A stretch of DNA of 11,336 bases from Bacteroidales bacterium UBA6229 (GTDB taxonomy: Bacteria > Bacteroidota > Bacteroidia > Bacteroidales > F082). The DNA lies in the NCBI GenBank assembly GCA_002440975.1, contig DJWN01000111.1, positions 2,223 through 13,558 on the forward strand, written 5' to 3'. The translations under genes were made by a program, and so were the position numbers. Positions within the stretch are counted from its first letter, which is position 1. Each line of letters starts with the position of its first letter. This document shows, piece by piece, positions 5,032 through 10,908 of this stretch. The notes under the pieces are model-generated. The model made no database searches. It was not told where the DNA came from and worked only from the letters and a program-made list of their open reading frames with translations.

Positions 5032-5902
5032 GATCATTGTGTTATCGGGCAAAGGCGGAACGGGTAAAACCTCTGTAACGGCAGCTCTGGGAGTGCTGGC
5101 AGCTGGTAAGGCTGTGATAGCAGATTGCGATTTGGATGCTGCCAATATGCACCTGCTTATGCAGCCTGAGGTGCTTAAAAAGGAGGCTTTTTTTAGTGGC
5201 GAGCTGGCCGAAATTGATCCTGAAGCCTGCATCAATTGCGGGATGTGTGAAGAAGTGTGCCATTTTGATGCAGTTCATCAGGATGCAGAGGTCTATGACA
5301 TCAATCCATTGCGATGCGAAGGCTGTGGCTATTGCGAAGTTGTTTGTCCTACTAATGCCATCAGCATGCATGTGCGCCGTTCGGGCGATTTTTTTGTTTC
5401 AACTGCCCGAACAGGTGATCCGATGGCTCATGCGCACCTGGATGCCGGAGCTGATAATTCCGGAAAACTGGTCGCAAAAGTTAAGGAGGAGGCAAAGAGA
5501 CTTGCCAATCAGCATCAGCGCGATCTGATTTTGGTTGATGGTGCTCCCGGCATTGGCTGTCCGGTGGTTTCTTCGCTGGCAGGAGTAAATTATGTGGTGT
5601 TGGTAACAGAACCTTCTGCCTCGGGTTTGCATGATTTGAAGAGGTTGGTAGAGGTGCTGCAGCAATTCAGGTTACAAGCCGGATGCATCATCAACAAAGC
5701 TGATTTGAATCATGATCAGGCAGAGGCTATTCGCACCTTTTGTTTCGAAAATGGCATTGAAATGATTGGAGAAATTCCATATGATACCGCTTTTACAGCA
5801 GCCATGATTCAGGGCAAAACCATTGTGGAAAGTGACAATCAGCTCAAGCAAATAATGGATAAAATTTATATTTCTATTCAACATAAAATCAATGTGTTAT
5901 GA
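5024..5902 (+). CDS. MinD/Mrp-type P-loop ATPase with ferredoxin insertion (second of a pair)
   Basis: The 292-residue paralogue of the previous protein has Walker A SGKGGTGKT (8-16), switch segment DCDLDAANM (34-42) and Walker B-type VDGAPGIGCP (171-180). Two [4Fe-4S] motifs sit in the insertion: CINCGMCEEVC (C69, C72, C75, C79) and CEGCGYCEVVC (C98, C101, C104, C108). A longer loop than in the first copy (about 119-150, with HAHLDAGADNSG) precedes the core's second half. That loop is a usual feature of one member of each pair, so the two are complementary and not simple duplicates. It ends with an ATGA overlap onto NifX-like protein C. The likely joint role is ATP-coupled electron or cluster transfer to the NifX-type carriers. 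Confidence 0.9.
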   Translation: MREIIVLSGKGGTGKTSVTAALGVLAAGKAVIADCDLDAANMHLLMQPEVLKKEAFFSGELAEIDPEACINCGMCEEVCHFDAVHQDAEVYDINPLRCEGCGYCEVVCPTNAISMHVRRSGDFFVSTARTGDPMAHAHLDAGADNSGKLVAKVKEEAKRLANQHQRDLILVDGAPGIGCPVVSSLAGVNYVVLVTEPSASGLHDLKRLVEVLQQFRLQAGCIINKADLNHDQAEAIRTFCFENGIEMIGEIPYDTAFTAAMIQGKTIVESDNQLKQIMDKIYISIQHKINVL

Positions 5903-6237
5903 GAATTGCATTTACATCTGCCGGAACCAGTTGGGAGGCTCAGATTGATCCGCGCTTTGGTCGCACGGCCTATTTGGTATTGTTTAACGAGGAAACGGCA
6001 CAGCTCGAAGTGCACGACAACAGCGCAGTGCAGGCTGATGCACATGGTGCTGGTACAGCCACGGCGCAGCGCATTTATGAGTTGCATCCGGATGTGCTAA
6101 TTACAGGCAACGGGCCTGGTGATACGGCATCCAAAGCACTCAAAAACCTCCATATGCGCATCTATGTTGAGGCGCATAATATGAGTTTAAAGGAGGCTTA
6201 CGAAAAATATAAGAAACAGGAGCTCAAAGCATTGTAG
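5899..6237 (+). CDS. NifX/NifB-type cofactor-binding protein C
   Basis: This is the third member of the PF02579-type family in the operon, 112 residues. The core reads RIAFTSAGTSWEAQIDPRFG with the loop FGRT (20-23), then a GNGPGDTASKALKNLHMRIY turn. Unlike proteins A and B it lacks the Cys and His of FGHC and is closer to the usual FGRA form, and the protein contains no Cys at all. Any bound metal would need other ligands or be bound through electrostatics, as the Orange Protein does with its Mo-Cu cluster. It is coupled to the second ATPase by a 4-base overlap, which suggests it is that pair's direct client. The next gene starts 2 bases after its stop. Confidence 0.82.
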   Translation: MRIAFTSAGTSWEAQIDPRFGRTAYLVLFNEETAQLEVHDNSAVQADAHGAGTATAQRIYELHPDVLITGNGPGDTASKALKNLHMRIYVEAHNMSLKEAYEKYKKQELKAL

Positions 6238-6239
6238 TC

Positions 6240-6650
6240 ATGAAGGCATGCCATCATCAACACCGGCGTGGTAGTCATTTGCCTGCTTATTGTGTTTGCT
6301 CGCACTGTGGGGCTGCCATCAGGCATGTGCCGGGTGTGCCTTGCACTTCAAGAACATGCCCTGTTTGTGGTAATGCTACTTATAAAAGTTATGAGGAAGC
6401 GGCAGCTGAAAAACTTGTTGCACTGGAAGTGGAAGAGGAGGAAGATTTTGAGCCTGCAATACAAAAGCGTGAGATACAGTTTCCGGTTGTGAATCCTCAA
6501 AAATGCACAGCATGCGGACAATGTATCAGCGTGTGTCCGGCTGATTGTATCAGTTTTGTTAATGGAAAGGCTTTTGTGCAGGAAGTAGAGTGCCGCAATT
6601 GTCGCATCTGCGTGAGGGTTTGTCCCGAAAATGCATTCGAAATCAGATAA
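6240..6650 (+). CDS. zinc-ribbon / 2x[4Fe-4S] ferredoxin fusion
   Basis: The 136-residue protein has two parts. The N-terminal 48 residues carry a rubredoxin- or zinc-ribbon-like knuckle set: CVCSHC (C18, C20, C23), C35, and CPVC (C40, C43). After an acidic linker (EVEEEEDFE, about 63-71) comes a bacterial ferredoxin with CTACGQCISVCP (C89, C92, C95, C99) and CRNCRICVRVCP (C118, C121, C124, C128), plus an extra C103. It would transfer electrons at low potential, possibly between the MinD-type ATPases and the flavoprotein encoded next. The N-terminal module may hold Zn or a single Fe. The first residues (KACHHQHRRGSH) are His-rich, another potential metal site. It sits 11 bases before the oxidoreductase gene, in line with a redox partner role. 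Confidence 0.82.
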   Translation: MKACHHQHRRGSHLPAYCVCSHCGAAIRHVPGVPCTSRTCPVCGNATYKSYEEAAAEKLVALEVEEEEDFEPAIQKREIQFPVVNPQKCTACGQCISVCPADCISFVNGKAFVQEVECRNCRICVRVCPENAFEIR

Positions 6651-6661
6651 ATAGCTGAGTT

Positions 6662-8521
6662 ATGAAATCACAATTATTTCAAAATGAATATATCATGGCA
6701 CCGCTCAAATTGGGGTATTGCCATGACACAGATGGAAAGGTAAACCAACGCCATCTTGATTTTTATGCACAACGCACGGATTTAGGAGCGATCATTCCCG
6801 AACCTTTCTATATTGATTCAGGCCTCCGCGAAAATCCGATGCAACTGGGAATTGATTCAGATGACAAAATGAGTGGCCTGCGCGAATTGGCTGATACGAT
6901 TCACCAAAGGGGAACATCATTTATTGCTCATATCAATCATCCCGGACGAATGGCTCATCCTGCCTTGCCGGGCAATTATCATTGGTCGGCTTCTGCTGAA
7001 GCATGCCCCAATGGCGGTGCTGTGCCGCTGCAAATGGATGAAGCTAAAATGACCTTTGCCCGCCAAAAACTGGTTGAAGCAGCTGTGAGAGCCGAAAAAG
7101 CCGGAGCTGATGGTGTGGAAGTGCAATTTGGTTATGGATACTTATTTGCCCAGTTTCTTTCGCCGAAGATCAATAAGCGTGAAGATCACTATGGCGGTTT
7201 GTTGGAAAACAGAATGCGATTCCCGCTGGAAACCTTGCAGGCCATTCAAAATACCATTGAAATACCGGTAATGGTGCGTTTAAGTGCTACGGATATGGAG
7301 CCTGATGGAATCGGTTTGGAGGAGAGTATTAAACTGTCCAAACGTCTTGAAGCAATGGGAGTTGCTGCATTACATATTTCTTTGGGATCAGCTTGTAGCA
7401 GCCCGGCATGGTATTACCAGCATATGTTTGTCCCGAAAGGCAAAAACTGGGAGATGGCTGCTGCTATTCAAAAAGAAGTAAAACTGCCAGTTGTTTTTCA
7501 CGGTCGGATTCACAGTGCGGAGGATATCCTTTTGTTAAGGCAAAAATTTGATGCCCGCTATTTTGCTATTGGCCGTGCACTCGTTGCTGATCAAAATATG
7601 GTTTCGAAGATGGTGGGTAAATCAGAAGCACCTGTAAGGCCTTGTCTGGCTTGCTCAGAGGCTTGCCTGGGAGGTGTGAAAGCCGGAACAGGTCTCGGCT
7701 GTGTGGTTAATCCCACAGTTAATGCAGTGTATCCAACTCCTGATGAAGTGATAACCAAAAAGAGAATTGCAGTGGTAGGAGGCGGACTAGCCGGAATGGA
7801 AGCGGTAATAGGATTGCACCAGCGCGGTCATGAAGTGGTGCTTTTTGAAGAAAATGAACTTGGCGGACAGTTTACACTGGCCTGGCTCCCTCCCAAAAAG
7901 GAAAGTCTGCAGGAGATTGTGAGTTATTATAAACTGCAACTTGAACGACTTTCGGTTGAAGTCAGAAAGCAAAGGGCGGATGTTGCTTTGCTTGAGGCAG
8001 CGCAATTTGACGAAGTAGTGATGGCAACAGGTTCAAGGGCTTTTGTGCCTCCCATACAGGGACTGAAGGATTTTGTTTGGGCCGAAATTCTGGAAAAAGA
8101 CCGGATGCCTGAAGATAAAAAAGTAGTGATCATCGGAGGTGGGTTGATTGGCATCGAAGTGGCTGTGAGCCTTGTTGAAAAAGACAATCAGGTGATTATT
8201 GTTGAAATGCTTGACGAGGTTGCGCGCGGACTGGAAATGATTGAACGTAAGATGAGCCTTGAAAAGCTGAAACAAAAGCATGCTCAAATATTAACGAGCA
8301 CGCGCGTTGTATCTGTTGAAGGGAATACGATCAGACTGGAGGATGCAAGCGGCAAAAAAATGACAATCGCTGCTATTGATTTGCTTGTAGTGGCCACAGG
8401 AATGAAAGCTTACCGACCCTTCGAAACAAAACTGCCAACGCATTGGATTGGAGATGCCAACAAGGTGGGTAAAGCCGAAGATGCCATCAAAAGTGCTTAT
8501 GAACTTGCTTTAACAATTTGA
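6662..8521 (+). CDS. OYE/FadH-like flavin and Fe-S NAD(P)H oxidoreductase
   Basis: At 619 residues it has the full layout of the 2,4-dienoyl-CoA reductase (FadH)/BaiCD/trimethylamine dehydrogenase group. An FMN-binding TIM barrel (about 1-325) carries HINHPGRMAHP and the phosphate loop AIGRALVADQ. A [4Fe-4S] site follows at C328, C331, C335 and C347, with spacing like FadH. Then come an FAD fold (VVGGGLAG near 372) and an NAD(P)H fold (IIGGGLIG near 494). Electrons flow NAD(P)H to FAD to the cluster to FMN to an enoyl-type substrate in known members. The usual barrel HGAHGY segment reads QFGYGY: both His are replaced (Q155, Y158), while the Tyr equivalent to FadH's catalytic Tyr is kept (Y160). 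The substrate is therefore uncertain, or the protein may serve only electron transfer. It overlaps no neighbour at its start; its stop is 11 bases before the next ATG. Confidence 0.88.
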   Translation: MKSQLFQNEYIMAPLKLGYCHDTDGKVNQRHLDFYAQRTDLGAIIPEPFYIDSGLRENPMQLGIDSDDKMSGLRELADTIHQRGTSFIAHINHPGRMAHPALPGNYHWSASAEACPNGGAVPLQMDEAKMTFARQKLVEAAVRAEKAGADGVEVQFGYGYLFAQFLSPKINKREDHYGGLLENRMRFPLETLQAIQNTIEIPVMVRLSATDMEPDGIGLEESIKLSKRLEAMGVAALHISLGSACSSPAWYYQHMFVPKGKNWEMAAAIQKEVKLPVVFHGRIHSAEDILLLRQKFDARYFAIGRALVADQNMVSKMVGKSEAPVRPCLACSEACLGGVKAGTGLGCVVNPTVNAVYPTPDEVITKKRIAVVGGGLAGMEAVIGLHQRGHEVVLFEENELGGQFTLAWLPPKKESLQEIVSYYKLQLERLSVEVRKQRADVALLEAAQFDEVVMATGSRAFVPPIQGLKDFVWAEILEKDRMPEDKKVVIIGGGLIGIEVAVSLVEKDNQVIIVEMLDEVARGLEMIERKMSLEKLKQKHAQILTSTRVVSVEGNTIRLEDASGKKMTIAAIDLLVVATGMKAYRPFETKLPTHWIGDANKVGKAEDAIKSAYELALTI

Positions 8522-8532
8522 AAACAGAAGCC

Positions 8533-9036
8533 ATGATACAGCTCTATACCGGAAACGGCAAAGGAAAAACAACAGCAGCACTCGGACTGGCAATCCGGGC
8601 GTCAGGAAACGGAATGCGTGTGTTTATCGGGCAATTTGTTAAAGGAATGCCTTACAGCGAACTGGCTGTGATCGAAAGTTTGCCTTTGATTGAAATGCAA
8701 CAATTTGGGAGAGACTGTTTTATCAAACATGAACCCGAAATCGCTGATATAGAAGCAGCACAAGCCGGCTGGAAGCTGGTCAGGGAAATTATTTCCCGTC
8801 AATCGGCAGATATGCTGATTCTGGACGAGTTATGTATCGCCTTGTTTTACAAATTGGTAGAAAGCAGTAAAGTAATTGAAACCCTCCGTAATGCTCCGCC
8901 TGAAATGGAAATCATCATCACCGGCCGCTATGCCAGTGATGAACTCATAGCACTAGCCGATTTGGTTACTGAAATGCGATCGATCAAACATTATTTTGAT
9001 AACGGAACTGAAGCCCGAAAGGGTATTGAATATTAA
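8533..9036 (+). CDS. cobO: ATP:corrinoid adenosyltransferase (CobO/BtuR type)
   Basis: From the ATG at 8533 the protein has 167 residues and starts MIQLYTGNGKGKTTAALGLA, which is where the family starts. A TTG at 8518 in frame overlaps the previous stop and is less likely. The P-loop GNGKGKTT (7-14), the LDELCIAL segment (97-104), ITGRYASDELIALADLVTEM and the ending ARKGIEY (161-167) are all family marks. These enzymes move adenosyl from ATP to cob(I)alamin or cobyrinate, giving the Co-C bond. It is on the short side compared with E. coli BtuR (196) because the N-terminal extension is absent, as in many anaerobes. No other corrinoid gene is visible in the window. The flavoproteins on either side could supply the reduced cob(I) form, an inference from position. 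Confidence 0.87.
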   Translation: MIQLYTGNGKGKTTAALGLAIRASGNGMRVFIGQFVKGMPYSELAVIESLPLIEMQQFGRDCFIKHEPEIADIEAAQAGWKLVREIISRQSADMLILDELCIALFYKLVESSKVIETLRNAPPEMEIIITGRYASDELIALADLVTEMRSIKHYFDNGTEARKGIEY

Positions 9037-9057
9037 TTGAATATAAGCTATTTTAAA

Positions 9058-10416
9058 ATGAAACAAACAGATGTTTTGATTATCGGCGGAAGTGCCGGAG
9101 GCATGGTGACTGCTACAACAGGTAAAGCGCATTGGCCCGAAAAGTCGTTTACGCTCGTAAAAAAGCAAAAGGATGTAATGGTGCCTTGCGGAATTCCTTA
9201 CATCTTTGGAACGCTCGAAAGTAGTGAGAAAAACATCATGCCAGTTGACATGATGATGGAAAAGAATGGCGTTGAATCACTTGTGGATGAGGCTGTTGAA
9301 ATTGACCATAAAGGTAAAAAAGTTCATTTTGCCAGTGGTGAAATTATCGGCTATCAAAAGTTGGTGATTGCCACGGGTTCGGCCCCTGTCAAACCTAAAT
9401 GGCTCAAAGGTGCTGATTTGGAAGGTGTTTTTGTGATTCCGAAGGATAAAGCCTATCTGGATGATATGAGACACAAGCTTGGTACTGCCAAAAAAGTTGC
9501 TGTGATAGGGGCAGGCTTTATCGGCGTTGAGCTTTCTGATGAGTTGAACAAGAGAGGCTATGAGGTGACCCTGATTGAAAAACTACCTCATATTTTGAAT
9601 CTTGCTTTTGATGTTGAGCTTTCAGAAAAGATTCATCAGATGCTTACCGATCGCGGTATAAGGGTGATTACAGGTGTAGGAATCAAGGAAGTTGGGGGCA
9701 GCAAGCAGGTTGAAAAAATAACACTGGAAGATGGACAAGTGTTTGAAATGCATGCTGTTGTGCTTTCGATGGGCTATCGACCAAACAGCGAGCTGGCTAA
9801 AAAGGCTGGTATTCATGTAGATGAGGACGGATTTATTTCGGTGGATGAATATATGCGCACGCATGAGCCGGATGTTTTTGCAGTGGGTGATTGTGCCCAG
9901 AAGCGTGATTTCGTTACTCGTCGCAGGGTGCCAACCATGCTGGCTTCCACGGCCTGCGCCGAAGCCCGTATTGCCGGGATGAACCTTTTTAACCTGCATG
10001 TGGTCAAGACTTTTTCGGGAACTATTGCGATTTATAGTACCGCTATCGGAGATACAGGTTTTGGAACGGCAGGCGTAACCGAGCAACGTGCTCAGGAGGA
10101 AGGTATTGAGTGTATGTCGGCACTTTTCGAAGGCGTTGATCGCCACCCTGGCAACCTGCCAGATGCCAAAAAACAAATCGTAAAACTGGTTACAGCCAAA
10201 CATTCCGGCGTGATCATCGGAGGTGAGGTGATTGGCGGACTCGAGGCTGGTGAACTTACTAATGTGATTGGTTTAGCCATTCAAAATCGTATGACGGTGA
10301 ATAATTTACTGGGTATGCAGATTGGCACACACCCCTGTCTGACAGCTTCTCCGGCGGCTTATCCGCTGATCAAGGCTGCCGAAATGATTGCGATCAGTAT
10401 GTTGAGGTGTAAATAA
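9058..10416 (+). CDS. CoA-disulfide reductase/NADH oxidase-like flavoprotein with single redox Cys
   Basis: Starting at the ATG at 9058 gives 452 residues. A TTG at 9037 would add seven residues before the FAD strand and is less likely. The FAD motif is VLIIGGSAGG (6-15), the redox motif is VPCGIPY (C44), the NAD(P)H fold is VIGAGFIGVEL (about 150-160), and the second FAD segment is VFAVGDC (near 275). A C-terminal dimerisation domain ends with TASPAAYPLIKAAE. A single active-site Cys in CGxPY is typical of CoA-disulfide reductase, persulfide reductase and NADH oxidase/peroxidase enzymes, which reduce disulfides, polysulfides, peroxide or oxygen. There is no rhodanese domain, so a persulfide role is not indicated. 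It is the last gene before the terminator. Exact substrate not decided. Confidence 0.85.
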   Translation: MKQTDVLIIGGSAGGMVTATTGKAHWPEKSFTLVKKQKDVMVPCGIPYIFGTLESSEKNIMPVDMMMEKNGVESLVDEAVEIDHKGKKVHFASGEIIGYQKLVIATGSAPVKPKWLKGADLEGVFVIPKDKAYLDDMRHKLGTAKKVAVIGAGFIGVELSDELNKRGYEVTLIEKLPHILNLAFDVELSEKIHQMLTDRGIRVITGVGIKEVGGSKQVEKITLEDGQVFEMHAVVLSMGYRPNSELAKKAGIHVDEDGFISVDEYMRTHEPDVFAVGDCAQKRDFVTRRRVPTMLASTACAEARIAGMNLFNLHVVKTFSGTIAIYSTAIGDTGFGTAGVTEQRAQEEGIECMSALFEGVDRHPGNLPDAKKQIVKLVTAKHSGVIIGGEVIGGLEAGELTNVIGLAIQNRMTVNNLLGMQIGTHPCLTASPAAYPLIKAAEMIAISMLRCK

Positions 10417-10417
10417 T

Positions 10418-10435
10418 ATTTAAGTTACCTTAAAT
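10418..10435 (+). repeat. short A/T-rich hairpin just after the last operon gene
   Basis: ATTTAAG (10418-10424) and CTTAAAT (10429-10435) form a perfect 7-bp stem with the loop TTAC, two bases after the stop codon. It lacks a T-run. It may help to protect the 3' end of the message. Confidence 0.4.
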
Positions 10436-10480
10436 GGTGCAGGTTAGATCCTGTAGTTGTTTTTGGGTTTTTGGTTTTGG

Positions 10481-10509
10481 AGGCGGGAGTGGGGACTCCC
10501 GCCTTTTTT
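10481..10509 (+). terminator. strong intrinsic terminator of the operon
   Basis: AGGCGGGAGT (10481-10490) pairs perfectly with ACTCCCGCCT (10495-10504) around the loop GGGG. Six T follow at 10504-10509. The GC-rich 10-bp stem and T-run make this a textbook intrinsic terminator for plus-strand transcription, about 65 bases after the last stop codon. No comparably strong terminator lies between 459 and this point. Confidence 0.9.
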
Positions 10510-10559
10510 CGTTTGGTTTGATTATTTACTGGCAGTAAAAAAGTAAATTCTATAAATTA

Positions 10560-10599
10560 AGTGATCCATTATTCCGGTATTTATTAATAATGAATCACT
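10560..10599. repeat. 40-base imperfect palindrome
   Basis: AGTGAT (10560-10565) pairs with ATCACT (10594-10599), and CATTATT (10567-10573) with AATAATG (10586-10592), with one C/A mismatch between the stems and a 12-base loop. It lies in the non-coding spacer, is not followed by a T-run, and could be a miniature mobile element or a protein site. Confidence 0.5.
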
Positions 10600-10623
10600 G
10601 TTGTCCTGGAAAATTATAATGTC

Positions 10624-10646
10624 GTCCCGTCCCTACGGGACTTTTT
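10624..10646. repeat. palindromic repeat unit GTCCCGT...ACGGGAC with T-run
   Basis: GTCCCGT (10624-10630) pairs with ACGGGAC (10635-10641), loop CCCT, followed by five T. It could stop plus-strand transcription, but the same GTCCC/GGGAC core recurs 40 bases on, so it also looks like a dispersed REP-type element of Bacteroidota genomes. Confidence 0.55.
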
Positions 10647-10666
10647 CTTGAATTCTAACGCGCTGA

Positions 10667-10708
10667 CTACCCACACTTTGTCCCTAACGGGACTTTCTAT
10701 GTGGGTAG
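10667..10708. repeat. nested palindrome CTACCCACA...TGTGGGTAG with GTCCC/GGGAC core
   Basis: The outer arms CTACCCACA (10667-10675) and TGTGGGTAG (10700-10708) pair perfectly over 9 bp. An inner stem GTCCC (10680-10684)/GGGAC (10689-10693) sits inside with the loop TAAC. The nested two-stem form is typical of REP or MITE-like repeats moved by IS200/IS605-related transposases. No transposase is in the window. Confidence 0.6.
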
Positions 10709-10738
10709 AATAAAGGTTACCCCTGATTATCCCAAGTC

Positions 10739-10750
10739 CCGTACGTACGG
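10739..10750. repeat. 12-bp perfect palindrome CCGTACGTACGG
   Basis: CCGTACGTACGG reads the same on both strands and is embedded in GTCCCGTACGTACGG, so it may be a decayed third copy of the GTCCC-type repeat seen at 10624 and 10680. The rest of the 10417-10908 spacer, apart from the hairpins, terminator and promoter listed, shows no gene I can support. Confidence 0.4.
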
Positions 10751-10855
10751 TACGGCATTATTACAGTGATTGGGTGACTTTATTTGTATTTTACCGGATA
10801 ACAATGATAATGAATGTAATAAAGCATTGATTATTAAAGTGAAGAAAAGGGTTTG

Positions 10856-10885
10856 TTGAGGTTAAACAATTATTCGTTTAATTTG
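10856..10885 (+). promoter_or_regulatory. predicted promoter of the MbnP-like lipoprotein gene
   Basis: TTG at 10856-10858 (overlapping TTTG at 10852-10855) is followed after 19 bases by TTAATTTG (10878-10885), one mismatch from TAnnTTTG. The start codon at 10909 would follow a leader of about 17 bases. This fits the Bacteroidota promoter layout and the operon's own predicted promoter. Confidence 0.5.
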
Positions 10886-10908
10886 TCTTATTCAACAAAA
10901 TCCGCGCT

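Noticed and set aside
4549..5235. 228-codon minus-strand open frame
   Set aside because: It lies across the two MinD-type ATPase genes, whose motifs are all on the plus strand; its translation shows no recognisable domain.
899..6237. Nitrogen-fixation gene cluster suggested by the NifX-type proteins
   Set aside because: No nifHDK, nifE, nifN or radical-SAM nifB is present; the fold is widespread in organisms that do not fix nitrogen.
8518..8532. TTG start for the corrinoid adenosyltransferase
   Set aside because: The ATG at 8533 gives the family's normal N-terminus and avoids overlap with the previous stop.
9037..9057. TTG start for the last flavoprotein
   Set aside because: The ATG at 9058 places the FAD-binding strand at the usual distance from the N-terminus.
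9622..10203. 193-codon minus-strand open frame
   Set aside because: It is fully inside the CoA-disulfide-reductase-like gene and has no domain, promoter or separate composition.
10560..10750. CRISPR array
   Set aside because: The palindromes differ in length and spacing and have no uniform direct repeats or spacers; no cas gene is present.
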